A stretch of DNA of 64,000 nucleotides from Sphingomonas sp. Leaf208 (GTDB lineage Bacteria > Pseudomonadota > Alphaproteobacteria > Sphingomonadales > Sphingomonadaceae), in NCBI RefSeq assembly GCF_001421415.1, contig NZ_LMKH01000023.1, positions 382,725 to 446,724 on the forward strand, given 5' to 3'. A model generated the notes under the pieces. It made no database searches, was not told the DNA's origin, and saw nothing but the letters and a program-made list of their open reading frames with translations. A program made the translations under genes and the position numbers. Shown piece after piece: positions 19,921-28,606 of this stretch. Positions within the stretch are counted from its first letter, which is position 1; each line of letters opens with the position of its first letter.

Positions 19921-21336
19921 TCACGCCGCGCACTCCCGCGCGACGGTCACGTCGTCGAACGGGAGCACCATGTCCCCGACGATCTGCCCCTGCTCATGCC
20001 CCTTGCCGGCGATCAGCACGATATCTTCGGGCCCAGCCTCGCGCACAGCGGCCCCGATCGCCGCACGCCGGTCGCCGATTTCCTCAGCCCCGCGCGCACC
20101 CTTCAGGACGTCGCAGCGGATCGCGCGCGCGTCCTCGGTCCGCGGATTGTCGTCGGTCACGATAACGCGGTCGGCGTGTTGCACCGCGACTTGGCCCATG
20201 GTCTCGCGCTTGCCGGTGTCCCGATCGCCGCCCGCCCCGAACACCACGATCAGCTTGCCGCCAGCATGCGGCTTGAGCGCAGCGATTGCAGCTTCGAGAG
20301 CATCCGGCGTATGCGCATAGTCAACGTAAACCGGGGCACCCGACTTCGCGATCACTGCGCGCTCCAGCCGCCCACGCACCGGCTGCAATCGCGCAAGATT
20401 GGCGATCGTTGCCGCCACATCGCCCCCGGTCGCGATCACCAGCCCGGCCGACACCAGCGCGTTCGCCGCCTGGTACGCGCCGATGAGCGGCAACGTCACC
20501 TTGTAGGTCTGGCCGTCAGCCTCGATCGTCAGCCCCTGCCCAAGCAGCGTCGGATCGCGTCCGACGAGCCGCAACGTCTCGCCCTGCGTCCCCACCGTGA
20601 TCAGCCGGTTGCCGCGCTCCCTCGCCAAGTCGATCACCCGTGCCGATTGAGGATCGTCAGCCCACACCACCGCCGCACCGTCCGTCGAGAGCACTTCGGA
20701 GAACAACCGGATCTTAGCGGTGAAATACGCCGCCATATCGCCGTGATAGTCGAGATGATCGCGGCTGAGGTTGGTGAACGCCGCCGCAGCGACCTTCAGG
20801 CCCTCAGTACGGTACTGCGTCAGACCGTGGCTCGACGCCTCGAACGCGAGGTGCGTCACACCCTCTCGTGCTAGCCCCGCCACGTTCGACAGGAACGTCA
20901 CCACATCCGGTGTGGTCAGCCCGGTCGTCACCCGCTCGTCGGCCGTCGTAACCCCCAGCGTCCCGATCGACGCCGCATGAAACCCTGCCATCCGCCAGAG
21001 CTGCCGGGTCATCTCGACACACGACGTCTTCCCATTGGTCCCGGTAATCGCCACCGACGTCTCGGGAAACGGCGCGAAGAACTTCGCGGCCAGTTGCGCG
21101 AACCGCTCGCGGGGGTTGTCGTCGGCGATGTAGGTGGCACCCTCGACCGTCAGTCCCGGCCGCGCGACCACCGCGATCGCGCCCGAGCGGATCGCGTCGG
21201 CGATATAGTCCTCACCGTTGACGCGCGCGCCTTCGAACGCGCCGAACACCGTGCCCGGCGCGACCTTGCGGTGATCGATCGCGAACCCCGTCACCTGCGC
21301 CTCTTCCGTCCCGTCGGTCAGCGCTGCGAGTTTCAT
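19921..21336 (-). CDS. murE: UDP-N-acetylmuramoyl-tripeptide synthetase MurE (meso-diaminopimelate type)
   Basis: 471 aa Mur ligase adding the third amino acid. The P-loop AITGTNGKTS is at about 96-105, with HLAFEASSHGLTQYR and FTNLSRDHLDYHGDM following. The motif DNPR at residues 396-399 is the accepted marker for meso-diaminopimelate specificity, as expected for a Gram-negative. The ATG at 21336 has GAGGA upstream and lies 10 nt after the ftsI stop; the longer opening in frame falls inside ftsI. Confidence 0.97.
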   Translation of the reverse strand: MKLAALTDGTEEAQVTGFAIDHRKVAPGTVFGAFEGARVNGEDYIADAIRSGAIAVVARPGLTVEGATYIADDNPRERFAQLAAKFFAPFPETSVAITGTNGKTSCVEMTRQLWRMAGFHAASIGTLGVTTADERVTTGLTTPDVVTFLSNVAGLAREGVTHLAFEASSHGLTQYRTEGLKVAAAAFTNLSRDHLDYHGDMAAYFTAKIRLFSEVLSTDGAAVVWADDPQSARVIDLARERGNRLITVGTQGETLRLVGRDPTLLGQGLTIEADGQTYKVTLPLIGAYQAANALVSAGLVIATGGDVAATIANLARLQPVRGRLERAVIAKSGAPVYVDYAHTPDALEAAIAALKPHAGGKLIVVFGAGGDRDTGKRETMGQVAVQHADRVIVTDDNPRTEDARAIRCDVLKGARGAEEIGDRRAAIGAAVREAGPEDIVLIAGKGHEQGQIVGDMVLPFDDVTVARECAA

Positions 21337-21346
21337 GCAATAGTCC

Positions 21347-23065
21347 TCATTGCCCGGTCGGCTGTGTACGCGACGGGTCCTGCCACAAAGTCGGCAGGAT
21401 GTCAGACACGTCGATGTCGCGGTGCGCGTCGGGCACCACGCCCAGAATCGCACCGACGCGCGAGATCGTCCGGCCGACCACCGGCGCGGTATTCCACGCC
21501 GCAGTCTTCCACCCGGCGGTTTCCTTCGTCCCGAGCGGCGAATCGAGCATCGCCAGCACGACATAGCGCGGCGCATCCATCGGGAACGCCGCGGCAAACG
21601 TCGCCACGTTGCGCGAATGATCGTAGCCGCCCGACACCGCCGCCTCGGCCGTCCCGGTCTTGCCGCCGACCCGGTAGCCCGGCGCATCGCCCTTGCGACC
21701 CGTACCGCGCTGCACGATCAGCCGAAGCATCTGCCGCATCCGCGCGCTGGTCTGCTCGCTGATGACGCGGCGACCGGCAACCGCATGCCCGGGCGCGACC
21801 TTCAATAACGTCGCCGGCCGCCAGATCCCGCCATTGACCAGCGCCGCATACGCGCTCGCCAGATGCAGCGGGGTCACCGCGATGCCGTGGCCGTAGGCGG
21901 TGGTCATCGTCGTCGTCCGCGCCCAGTATTTCGGCCACAACGGGCGGCCCTTTTCGCGCAGTTCGATATCGGGCTTGGTGTCGAACCCAAGCTTCTTGAA
22001 CATCGCCTGCATCTTCGCGGGCCCGACCTCGTCGGCGACACGTGCGGTGGCGATGTTGGACGAATAGATCAGCGTCTCGGCCATGTTGAGCCAGCGCTTC
22101 GGATCGCCGCGCTCGTCATGGATCGTGAAGCGGCCGACCTGGAGCGGATGCGTCGCATCGAAGCGCCGCGCGAACGATGTGACGACACCCGTGTCCATCG
22201 CGGTCGCCATCGTGATCGGCTTGAACGTCGAGCCGAGCTCGAACACGCTCTGCGTCGTGATGTTGCGGAGCTGTTCGCTGCCCGACATGCCGACGCGGTT
22301 GGGGTTGAAGGTCGGCAGCGACACCATCGCGATCACCTCGCCGGTCGCCACGTCGAGGACGATACCGCCAGCGCCGCGCGCGGAAAACGTCGTCATCGCG
22401 CGGCCGAGTTCGCTCTCCATCGCCGCCTGGACGCGATTGTCGAGCGACAGCGCGACGGGCGTGCCGTTGAGCGCGGGATTGGTCAGCCGCTCGTCGAGCA
22501 CGCGCTCCATCCCGCTCATGCCGTGGCCCGCGGTCGACAGGAAGCCGAGCGCATGCGCCGCCATCGTCGACTGTGGGTACAGTCGCTGCGTATCGCGGTC
22601 GAACACGATCGCCGGCTCGCCGATCGCATTGACCTGCTCGACCAACGCCGGCGACGCGCGCCGCTGGAGATAGATGAAGCTCTTGCCCGACGTCAGCAGC
22701 GCATAATAATGCGCCTGGTCGCCCGCCTCGGGCATCAGCGCGGCGAGCTTGCTGGCGATCTCGGTCGGATCGCCGATCAGCTTCTTCGGGTGTACCGCGA
22801 TCGTCCACGCATCGATCGTCCGCGCGAGCGGTGCGCCGTTGCGATCGACGATGTCGCCGCGCGCCGCGATCGCTGCCGAGCGCGCCTGCGGATCGGCGAG
22901 CGACGCCTGCACCGCCAGCATCCCGAGCCTACCGACCACCACCAGCACCGCTGCTCCGAACAGGAACATCAGCATCATCAGGCGCGTGTGCGCCGTCGCC
23001 ACCAGTGCATGACGCTGGTTGGCGCTACGTTGCTGCGAGACGGGCCGGGCGACCAAGGCGGTCAC
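21347..23065 (-). CDS. ftsI: Peptidoglycan D,D-transpeptidase FtsI (PBP3)
   Basis: 572 aa class B penicillin-binding protein that cross-links septal peptidoglycan. A basic N-terminus, one membrane anchor (about 28-51), the PBP dimerisation module (about 65-200) and the transpeptidase domain are present. Catalytic motifs: STFK at 279-282 (nucleophile Ser279), SSN at 335-337 and KTG at 469-471. The start is GTG, overlapping the ftsL stop as GTGA. Confidence 0.97.
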   Translation of the reverse strand: MTALVARPVSQQRSANQRHALVATAHTRLMMLMFLFGAAVLVVVGRLGMLAVQASLADPQARSAAIAARGDIVDRNGAPLARTIDAWTIAVHPKKLIGDPTEIASKLAALMPEAGDQAHYYALLTSGKSFIYLQRRASPALVEQVNAIGEPAIVFDRDTQRLYPQSTMAAHALGFLSTAGHGMSGMERVLDERLTNPALNGTPVALSLDNRVQAAMESELGRAMTTFSARGAGGIVLDVATGEVIAMVSLPTFNPNRVGMSGSEQLRNITTQSVFELGSTFKPITMATAMDTGVVTSFARRFDATHPLQVGRFTIHDERGDPKRWLNMAETLIYSSNIATARVADEVGPAKMQAMFKKLGFDTKPDIELREKGRPLWPKYWARTTTMTTAYGHGIAVTPLHLASAYAALVNGGIWRPATLLKVAPGHAVAGRRVISEQTSARMRQMLRLIVQRGTGRKGDAPGYRVGGKTGTAEAAVSGGYDHSRNVATFAAAFPMDAPRYVVLAMLDSPLGTKETAGWKTAAWNTAPVVGRTISRVGAILGVVPDAHRDIDVSDILPTLWQDPSRTQPTGQ

Positions 23066-23751
23066 CGCCGCTTACGGCTCTCGGAGCGGGCGCCGCTCAT
23101 GATGTCACCCAGCGTCGTGTCGGACAGGAGCTTGCGGTCGAGCATCGCCACTGCCTGCGGACGGACCTTGGCGACGGCGGCGAGGCGTTCGGTCTTGGCG
23201 GCGCGGACGAGTGCGGCCTCGGCCGAGCGCGGCGTCGATACCGACGCGCGGATCACGACCGGCTTGAGCGCGGTCTTCGACGCAGCCTGGATCGCGACGT
23301 TCATCGCGCGGGGTGCGCTGACCTGCGCCATCTGCACCGGCGCAAGCTTCACCACGGCAGGAGCAGCGGTCACCGGCACGATCGACGTGGAGACGACGGA
23401 CCCCGCCCCCGACGGCACGAGCAGCGCGGCGGTCTGGACCCCGTCCGCGCGCAGGCTGTTGACGTCGAGCGCCGCGAGCGCGGCCTCGCTCACGACGAAC
23501 TGGCCCGCCGTCGGCGCCGACAGCGCCAGCGTATCACCGTTCCAGCGCTCGAGCTGGGCCAGATTGCCCCGCGTGTCGAACTCGGTTTCCAGCGCGCGGA
23601 TATCGCGCTGCGCGGAGCGGATCTGACCATTGACCGCCTCCAGCTTCTTGCGCTCGGCGGCGACCTGCAGCGACACGAGGTAGAAACCGAGCACGACGGC
23701 CACGCAGCCCCCGAACCAGCCCACACCCTTCATCCGATACGCCGCCGTCAT
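23062..23751 (-). CDS. ftsL: FtsL-like cell division protein with extended C-terminus
   Basis: 229 aa. A single membrane segment (about 10-28) is followed by a coiled-coil-like stretch ([20 protein letters not shown], then [19 protein letters not shown]). Position between rsmH and ftsI, topology and the ERWN element identify it as FtsL, which pairs with FtsB to activate FtsWI. It is about twice the length of a typical FtsL; residues beyond about 80 are Ala/Val-rich and end in a basic tail. The identification rests mainly on context because FtsL sequences diverge. Start and stop both overlap the neighbours. Confidence 0.85.
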   Translation of the reverse strand: MTAAYRMKGVGWFGGCVAVVLGFYLVSLQVAAERKKLEAVNGQIRSAQRDIRALETEFDTRGNLAQLERWNGDTLALSAPTAGQFVVSEAALAALDVNSLRADGVQTAALLVPSGAGSVVSTSIVPVTAAPAVVKLAPVQMAQVSAPRAMNVAIQAASKTALKPVVIRASVSTPRSAEAALVRAAKTERLAAVAKVRPQAVAMLDRKLLSDTTLGDIMSGARSESRKRR

Positions 23752-24698
23752 GTCGTCACCTCTTCCGTCCAGGGTTGCGCGGAGGTCCGCCGCGCCGTCC
23801 GTAATGTCGCCGAGCGCGCGCGCGGGTTGCGTGCGATCTCGGCCTCGCCGGCGCGAACACCGCGGCCGACATGAGAAAAACTAGGTTCCGCAACGGCTTT
23901 CACCTGCGGAAGATGACGGGACCCTGAAGGAGAGCCCCCGGACCGCGTGCGCAGGAAGCGCTTCACCATCCGGTCCTCGAGGCTGTGGAACGTCACGATC
24001 GCGAGCCGACCACCGGGCTTCAGCACGCGTTCGGCCGCCAGCAGCCCGTCGGCCAGTTCGCCAAGCTCGCGGTTCACGTGGATCCGGATCGCCTGGAACG
24101 CGCGCGTCGCGGGGTCCTTCTTGTCGTGCGCCTTGTAGCCGAGCGCCCGGCGGACGATGTGCGCCAGCTCGCCGGTCCGCGTCAGCGGGCGCGCCGCGAC
24201 GATCGCGCGCGCCACGCGCCGCGACTTGGGCTCGTCGCCATATTGATACAGCACGTCGGCGATCTCGTTCTCGTCCGCCTCGTTGACGAAGTCCGCCGCC
24301 GACATGCCGGCCTGCGCCATCCGCATGTCGAGCGGGCCGTCCGACTGGAACGAGAAGCCGCGCTCGGCCTGGTCGAGCTGCATCGACGACACGCCGATAT
24401 CGAGCGTCACGCCGTCCACCGGGGCAAGGCCGCGCGATTCGAGTTCGGACGCCATCGCCGAGAAGTCCGCGGCGATCAGCGTCAGACCTTCTTCGGCTTC
24501 TTCCATCGCGCGACCATTGGCGATCGCGTCTGGATCGCGATCGAACGCGACGATCCGCGCGCCCGACTTGAGCAGCGCCAGCGTGTAGCCGCCCGCGCCG
24601 AACGTGCCGTCGACCATCGTCTCGCCGGGCTCGGGGGAAAGCGAGGAAAGGACTTCTTCGAGCAGGACGGGGACATGGGGAGCTTCAGGAGTGCTCAC
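23748..24698 (-). CDS. rsmH: 16S rRNA (cytosine(1402)-N(4))-methyltransferase RsmH
   Basis: 316 aa SAM-dependent methyltransferase (formerly MraW) modifying C1402 of 16S rRNA. Motifs: [29 protein letters not shown] (SAM loop), [35 protein letters not shown] and [20 protein letters not shown]. The start is GTG, overlapping the mraZ stop as GTGA. The C-terminal 50 residues are basic. Confidence 0.97.
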   Translation of the reverse strand: MSTPEAPHVPVLLEEVLSSLSPEPGETMVDGTFGAGGYTLALLKSGARIVAFDRDPDAIANGRAMEEAEEGLTLIAADFSAMASELESRGLAPVDGVTLDIGVSSMQLDQAERGFSFQSDGPLDMRMAQAGMSAADFVNEADENEIADVLYQYGDEPKSRRVARAIVAARPLTRTGELAHIVRRALGYKAHDKKDPATRAFQAIRIHVNRELGELADGLLAAERVLKPGGRLAIVTFHSLEDRMVKRFLRTRSGGSPSGSRHLPQVKAVAEPSFSHVGRGVRAGEAEIARNPRARSATLRTARRTSAQPWTEEVTT

Positions 24699-25222
24699 AG
24701 CTGCACCCCCTTCTCGGCCATGTAGAAGCGCGCCATCTCCTTGACGACGGGGGGCATGCCGTCGGTGGCGATCAGCGTCGCGGGGTCCCAGATCTCGATG
24801 TAGTCGAGCACGCCGTAGAAGAACGCATGGCCTTTGATGCCCGCATAGAAGCGCGGGAACGCAGGCATGATGAAGCGACCGGAGCCGTCGAACGGCACCG
24901 CTTCGCCGGACGCGGCGGCGCGCTTGATGTTGTAGTCGTATTCGCCGTTCTCGGCAGGATTCTCGGATTCGCGGCGATCGAGGCGCTCGGCGAGGATGTC
25001 GACGTAACCGGGATCATACGCGACCAGGCAGCGATTCTTCTGATGCGCGCCGATGATGATGGTCCCGCCGTCCTTGCCGTTCGCCTTGGGCGCATTTGCC
25101 GAGAGCATCGTGCGGAGTGCCGAGGGGATGGCTACCCGGCCCTTGTCGTCGACAAGGCCGATGCCGTCTCCTTGATAGCGACCCCGTACCGACACGCCAA
25201 AACCCTTCGAACTGGCGCGCAC
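24695..25222 (-). CDS. mraZ: Transcriptional regulator MraZ
   Basis: 175 aa with two SpoVT/AbrB-type halves, [14 protein letters not shown] (about 24-37) and [15 protein letters not shown] (about 110-124). MraZ is a DNA-binding autorepressor of the dcw operon, so this is the first gene of the cluster. It is somewhat longer than the 152-aa E. coli protein. The start is uncertain: GTG at 25222 gives 175 aa, while a second in-frame GTG at 25195, just before [12 protein letters not shown], gives 166 aa and fits the conserved N-terminus better. Neither has a strong SD. Candidate MraZ boxes lie 100-230 nt upstream. Confidence 0.92.
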   Translation of the reverse strand: MRASSKGFGVSVRGRYQGDGIGLVDDKGRVAIPSALRTMLSANAPKANGKDGGTIIIGAHQKNRCLVAYDPGYVDILAERLDRRESENPAENGEYDYNIKRAAASGEAVPFDGSGRFIMPAFPRFYAGIKGHAFFYGVLDYIEIWDPATLIATDGMPPVVKEMARFYMAEKGVQL

Positions 25223-25322
25223 GCTTCACCGCTTCGAAAAGCAGCCATCGCTACGTTTCGACCGCGTTTTCAGCGAACGATGAAAATGCCCCTGTATTAA
25301 CCTCCATCTACCATAGCGCTTC

Positions 25323-25347
25323 GGGGACGCAACGGGATTTTTGGGGA
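25323..25347 (-). promoter_or_regulatory. Candidate MraZ operator, three boxes at 10-bp spacing
   Basis: On the plus strand GGGGA (25323-25327), CGGGA (25333-25337) and GGGGA (25343-25347) are spaced exactly 10 bp, one helical turn. E. coli MraZ binds TGGGN direct repeats with 5-nt spacers upstream of its own gene; this array has the same geometry about 100 nt upstream of mraZ. The function is inferred from pattern and position. Confidence 0.6.
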
Positions 25348-25385
25348 TTGGACGGATTTCACCGCAATTTCGATGCTCAGTCTGG

Positions 25386-25453
25386 GGGGATTTGCGGGCA
25401 GACTGGATGTGAAAGTGCTGCCGACTGTTTTGACTACTGGGGATATCCGGGGA
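25386..25453 (-). promoter_or_regulatory. Two further 10-bp-phased GGG box pairs upstream of mraZ
   Basis: GGGGA (25386-25390) and GGGCA (25396-25400) are 10 bp apart; GGGGA (25439-25443) and GGGGA (25449-25453) are again 10 bp apart. The offset between successive groups is 43 bp in both cases (25343 to 25386, 25396 to 25439). They may be upstream MraZ sites. The DNA between the groups shows no gene. Confidence 0.4.
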
Positions 25454-25516
25454 TGAAGTGCGGAAGCTTCTCAGATGGTCGAAGCCAACGCACGCCAGAT
25501 GTTACTAAGGGGTAAC

Positions 25517-25632
25517 GCTCTCCCCTCCCTGGAAAAGGGGGGTCGGGGGTGGGTCGGGCCGATCGCGCCACTCGCGTTCAGGTATGCGGAAACCAACCCA
25601 CCCCCAGCCCCTCCCTTCCAGGGAGAGGAGCA
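25517..25632. repeat. Palindromic repeat, CTCCCCTCCCT family, copy 2
   Basis: About 116 bp; terminal hairpins around CTCCCTGGAAAAGGGG and CTCCCTTCCAGGGAG, inner arms GGGGGTGGGTCGGG / CCAACCCACCCCCAG, end GAGGAGCA. Same design as 2485-2598. It lies between the mraZ upstream region and the 89-aa gene. Confidence 0.85.
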
Positions 25633-25645
25633 AGGAGGCAGCAGA

Positions 25646-25915
25646 TTACTGCGCGGGTGCCTGCGCGTTGGCGCTTGGCGCCACGCCCATCTCCGCGAGC
25701 GGCTCACCCGCTCCGGCGGCTTCGGTAACGTTCGAGACGCCCATGTTCGCCACTACGTTCGCCTGCGCGGTACCCGCGGTCGCGACCGGCCGTTCGCGAT
25801 TCGTCGAGCCGATGATCGCGCTCGCAAGACCGATCAGCAGCACGACCGCGGCGAGGCCGATCATGCCGACCTTGATGCGCTGCATGGTCTGGGAAGGTTC
25901 GTGGGGTAACTTCAT
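25646..25915 (-). CDS. Small single-pass membrane protein, unknown function
   Basis: 89 aa. A short polar N-terminus with the basic stretch QRIKV precedes one strong hydrophobic segment (about 17-37, GMIGLAAVVLLIGLASAII). After that comes a 50-residue Ala/Val/Asn/Pro-rich extracytoplasmic tail with no recognisable domain. It probably sits in the inner membrane with its tail in the periplasm. The ATG at 25915 is preceded by GGTAGGGCAAG. I do not recognise the family. Confidence 0.7.
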   Translation of the reverse strand: MKLPHEPSQTMQRIKVGMIGLAAVVLLIGLASAIIGSTNRERPVATAGTAQANVVANMGVSNVTEAAGAGEPLAEMGVAPSANAQAPAQ

Positions 25916-25974
25916 CTTGCCCTACCTCGATACCCGACTACCGCGCTTCTGTCGATTCTCGGGAACCATACCGC

Positions 25975-26943
25975 TCAAGCAAGGCCCTTCGCCTGACGCC
26001 ATTCGGGATCGTACAACGTCGAGAGATAGCGGAAGCCGGTATCACACAGGATCGTCGCGATCCGCTTGCCGGGTCCCAGGTGTTTGGCCAGCGCCACCGC
26101 GCCAGCGACGTTGATCCCGGACGACAACCCGAGGCAGAGCCCTTCCTCGTCGAGTAACCGTCGGACCCACGCATACCCCTCCCGATCGGAAATCCGGAAC
26201 TGCGTATCGATCGGCGCCCCCTCCAGATTCGCGGTGATACGCCCCTGCCCGATCCCTTCGGCGACCGAGGAGCCTTCCGACTTCAGCTCCCCGTGCGCGT
26301 AATAGTTATACAGCGCCGCGCCATGCGGATCGCTGAGCGCGATGCAGACGCTTTCGTCCTTCGCCTTCAGTCCGAGCCCAACCCCGGCGATCGTGCCGCC
26401 GGTGCCTGCCGCGCAGGTGAAGCCGTCGATCCGCCCGTCCATCTGTGCCCAGATCTCCTCGGCAGTCCCGACGATATGCGCGCGGCGATTGGCGGTGTTG
26501 TCGAACTGGTTCGCCCAGATCGCACCCGGTGTCTCCTCCGCGATCCGCCGCGAGGTATGGACGAAATGGCACGGCGACGAAAACGCCGCAGCGGGGACCA
26601 GGACCAGTTCGGCACCCAGTGCGCGCAAGGTGTCCATCTTCTCGCGACTCTGCGTCTCGGGCATGACGATGATCGTCTTGTAGCCCTTCGCGTTGGCGAC
26701 GAGCGCGAGGCCGATCCCGGTATTGCCCGCGGTGCCCTCGACGATCGTCCCGCCGGGCTGGAGCAATCCGCGCTGCTCCGCATCCTCGACGATGAACAAT
26801 GCCGCGCGATCCTTCACCGACGCGCCGGGGTTCGCGTATTCGCACTTGCCGAAAATATCGCAGCCGGTCGCCTCGCTGGGACCTCTCAGACGAACAAGCG
26901 GCGTGTTGCCAATCAGGGCGAGCGTGTCGGGTGTCGTATGCAT
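25975..26943 (-). CDS. Cysteine synthase family PLP enzyme
   Basis: 322 aa fold-type II pyridoxal phosphate enzyme. ALIGNTPLVRL at the N-terminus, NPGASVKDRAA (Schiff-base Lys in SVKDR, about residue 46), EGTAGNTGIGLA (substrate/phosphate loop) and GTGGTIAGVG (PLP phosphate loop) place it with O-acetylserine sulfhydrylases and cystathionine beta-synthases. It most likely makes cysteine from O-acetylserine and sulfide; a cysteine desulfhydrase role cannot be excluded because the TSGNTG motif of CysK reads TAGNTG here. I chose the ATG at 26943 because the conserved region begins directly after it; the upstream extension looks non-coding. The RBS is weak. Confidence 0.88.
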   Translation of the reverse strand: MHTTPDTLALIGNTPLVRLRGPSEATGCDIFGKCEYANPGASVKDRAALFIVEDAEQRGLLQPGGTIVEGTAGNTGIGLALVANAKGYKTIIVMPETQSREKMDTLRALGAELVLVPAAAFSSPCHFVHTSRRIAEETPGAIWANQFDNTANRRAHIVGTAEEIWAQMDGRIDGFTCAAGTGGTIAGVGLGLKAKDESVCIALSDPHGAALYNYYAHGELKSEGSSVAEGIGQGRITANLEGAPIDTQFRISDREGYAWVRRLLDEEGLCLGLSSGINVAGAVALAKHLGPGKRIATILCDTGFRYLSTLYDPEWRQAKGLA

Positions 26944-27111
26944 GCGCGCTATGTGGCGTGGTGCCCCGCCCAGAGCAAGCGAGCGAAAGTTTGCACGATT
27001 AAACGCCGCCAACGCGAACATCCCAAGCGGATGACATGCTTTTCATGTCGTGTTCATTACAACCAATATTTGATCTATGTTAGTAAGTTCGAAACTGGCG
27101 GGAGCGGGATG

Positions 27112-27282
27112 ATGGAACAGTATCGGCAGGCTCTGGCCTTGTTGTCGGAAGCGTCAGACCTGATGGAAGCGCTCGGCGACACCCTGATCGCCGCGCATAT
27201 CGCGACTCCGCTGGCGATGGTCGAAGAACGACTTCAGTCGCAGGATGACGTAGCCAAGCAGGACCGTCCGCTGCACGAGTGA
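27112..27282 (+). CDS. Small acidic helical protein, unknown function
   Basis: 56 aa, MEQYRQALALLSEASD then LMEALGDTLIAAHIATPLAMVEERL, predicted almost entirely helical and acidic at the end. GGGAG lies 7 nt before the ATG at 27112 (4 nt before an adjacent in-frame ATG at 27109). The upstream 60 nt are unusually AT-rich for this window, consistent with a promoter. No homologous family is recognised. The open frame continues upstream but is antisense to the cysteine synthase gene. Confidence 0.65.
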   Translation: MEQYRQALALLSEASDLMEALGDTLIAAHIATPLAMVEERLQSQDDVAKQDRPLHE

Positions 27283-27392
27283 GCGCGGACATCTTACCCG
27301 TCATACATACTGCCCTATTCGCCGCTATGCGATGGTACCGCAAACCATAGCCCTTGACGCTCCATGCTGCATGCGCGAAGCGAGGTCCCGCT

Positions 27393-27776
27393 ATGAAAAT
27401 CCTCCCCATGACCGCCGTCGCCGCGCTGCTCGTGCTGGCAGCCTGCAACTCCAAGCCCGCCTCGCCCGAGGTGCTGGACAGCAATCCCGATCCGATGGCG
27501 AACACGCTCGCCAACGCCGCGCCGGTCGAGCTGCCGCCTGCGATCAAGTCCGAGAAGACGCTGCGCTGCAAGGACAACAGCCTGCTCTACGTGACGTTCT
27601 TCCAGGGCGACAAGCAGGCGGTCGTCAAGACCAAGAAGGACGGCCCCGCGACGACGCTGAAGTCGGACGTTGCTGGTTCGCCGAAGACCGCCGAGGGCGG
27701 CTGGTCGATGACCGGCGACGAATCGAGCGTCACGCTGACCGCGCCCGGCAAGTCGGCGCAGACCTGCCACGCGTAA
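27393..27776 (+). CDS. Lipoprotein with MliC-like domain
   Basis: 127 aa. A lipoprotein signal ends in LVLAAC with Cys18 as the lipidation site, so it is anchored in the outer (or inner) membrane. The C-terminal part (LRCKDNSLLYVTFFQGD to VTLTAPGKSAQTCHA) has two cysteines bracketing about 70 residues of beta-strand pattern, like the MliC/PliC lysozyme inhibitor family. That function is inferred from a weak resemblance. The ATG follows GCGAGGTCCC. A hairpin terminator follows. Confidence 0.72.
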   Translation: MKILPMTAVAALLVLAACNSKPASPEVLDSNPDPMANTLANAAPVELPPAIKSEKTLRCKDNSLLYVTFFQGDKQAVVKTKKDGPATTLKSDVAGSPKTAEGGWSMTGDESSVTLTAPGKSAQTCHA

Positions 27777-27798
27777 GTTTCTACGTTTACGAATGACG

Positions 27799-27832
27799 AA
27801 ACGGCCGGCGGATCATCCGCTGGCCGTTTTTC
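27799..27832 (+). terminator. Rho-independent terminator after the lipoprotein gene
   Basis: AACGGCC-GGCGGAT / ATCCGC-TGGCCGTT form a stem of about 13 bp with one G-T type imperfection, followed by TTTTTCTTT. It starts about 20 nt after the stop codon. Confidence 0.88.
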
Positions 27833-27883
27833 TTTGCGCTGCACACCCTTGCCCTCACCGCCGCGGACCGGCACGCTAGCCTG

Positions 27884-28606
27884 ATGGCAACCGTTGCGAT
27901 CTACAGCCTCAAGGGCGGCGTCGGGAAGACGACGCTTTCGGTGAACCTGGCTTGGTGCGCCGCGACATTGTCGGCGCGCCGGACGCTCCTCTGGGATCTG
28001 GATCCGCAGGCGGCGTCGACCTGGGTACTCGGTGGACCCCATGGAGCCGGGGGTAAAGTCGACCAGGCACAGGCGATGTTCTCGAAGGACGTCGCGGTCG
28101 CCAAGCAGGCGCGGCCGACCGCCTACCCGCATCTCGACCTGATCGCGGCCGACGCATCGCTGCGTGGGCTCGACCAGCTGTTCCACGAGATGGACAAGAA
28201 GAAACGGCTCGCCAAGCTCCTGTTCGAACTTGCTGCCTATGACCGCGTGATCCTCGACTGTCCGCCGGGACTGACCGAGACTGCGGACCAGGTGATGCGC
28301 GCGGCCGACCTGATCGTCATTCCCGTCATCCCCTCGCCGCTGTCGACCCGCGCATACGACGCGGTGGTCCAGCACCTTGGCGGTCGCACGCCGTTGCTCC
28401 CGGTCCACGTGATGGTCGACAAGCGTCGTGCGCTGCACGCCGAGGCGCTGGCCCGCCACCCCGACTGGCCGGTCATCCCGATGGCGAGCAACATCGAGTC
28501 GATGGCGGTCAAGCGTGCGCCGGTCGGGGTATTCGCGCCGAAGTCCGCTGCCTCGCAGGCGTTTGCGGACCTCTGGCGCCGGATCGAACACCGGCTCACC
28601 GCATGA
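27884..28606 (+). CDS. ParA/MinD-family ATPase
   Basis: 240 aa deviant Walker A ATPase: AIYSLKGGVGKTTLSVNLA (5-23), LLWDLDPQAAST (switch I region) and YDRVILDCPPGLTETAD (Walker B). These proteins dimerise on ATP and position DNA, proteins or membranes. No parB, minC/E or plasmid gene is adjacent, so the cargo is unknown. Its stop overlaps the aat start as ATGA. No clear SD is seen. The C-terminus ends in a short amphipathic helix (SAASQAFADLWRRIEHRL), not an obvious MinD membrane motif. Confidence 0.87.
   Translation: MATVAIYSLKGGVGKTTLSVNLAWCAATLSARRTLLWDLDPQAASTWVLGGPHGAGGKVDQAQAMFSKDVAVAKQARPTAYPHLDLIAADASLRGLDQLFHEMDKKKRLAKLLFELAAYDRVILDCPPGLTETADQVMRAADLIVIPVIPSPLSTRAYDAVVQHLGGRTPLLPVHVMVDKRRALHAEALARHPDWPVIPMASNIESMAVKRAPVGVFAPKSAASQAFADLWRRIEHRLTA

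Noticed and set aside
27587..28591. A 334-codon minus-strand frame opposite the ParA-like gene
   Set aside because: No motif or RBS; it also crosses the terminator after the lipoprotein gene.
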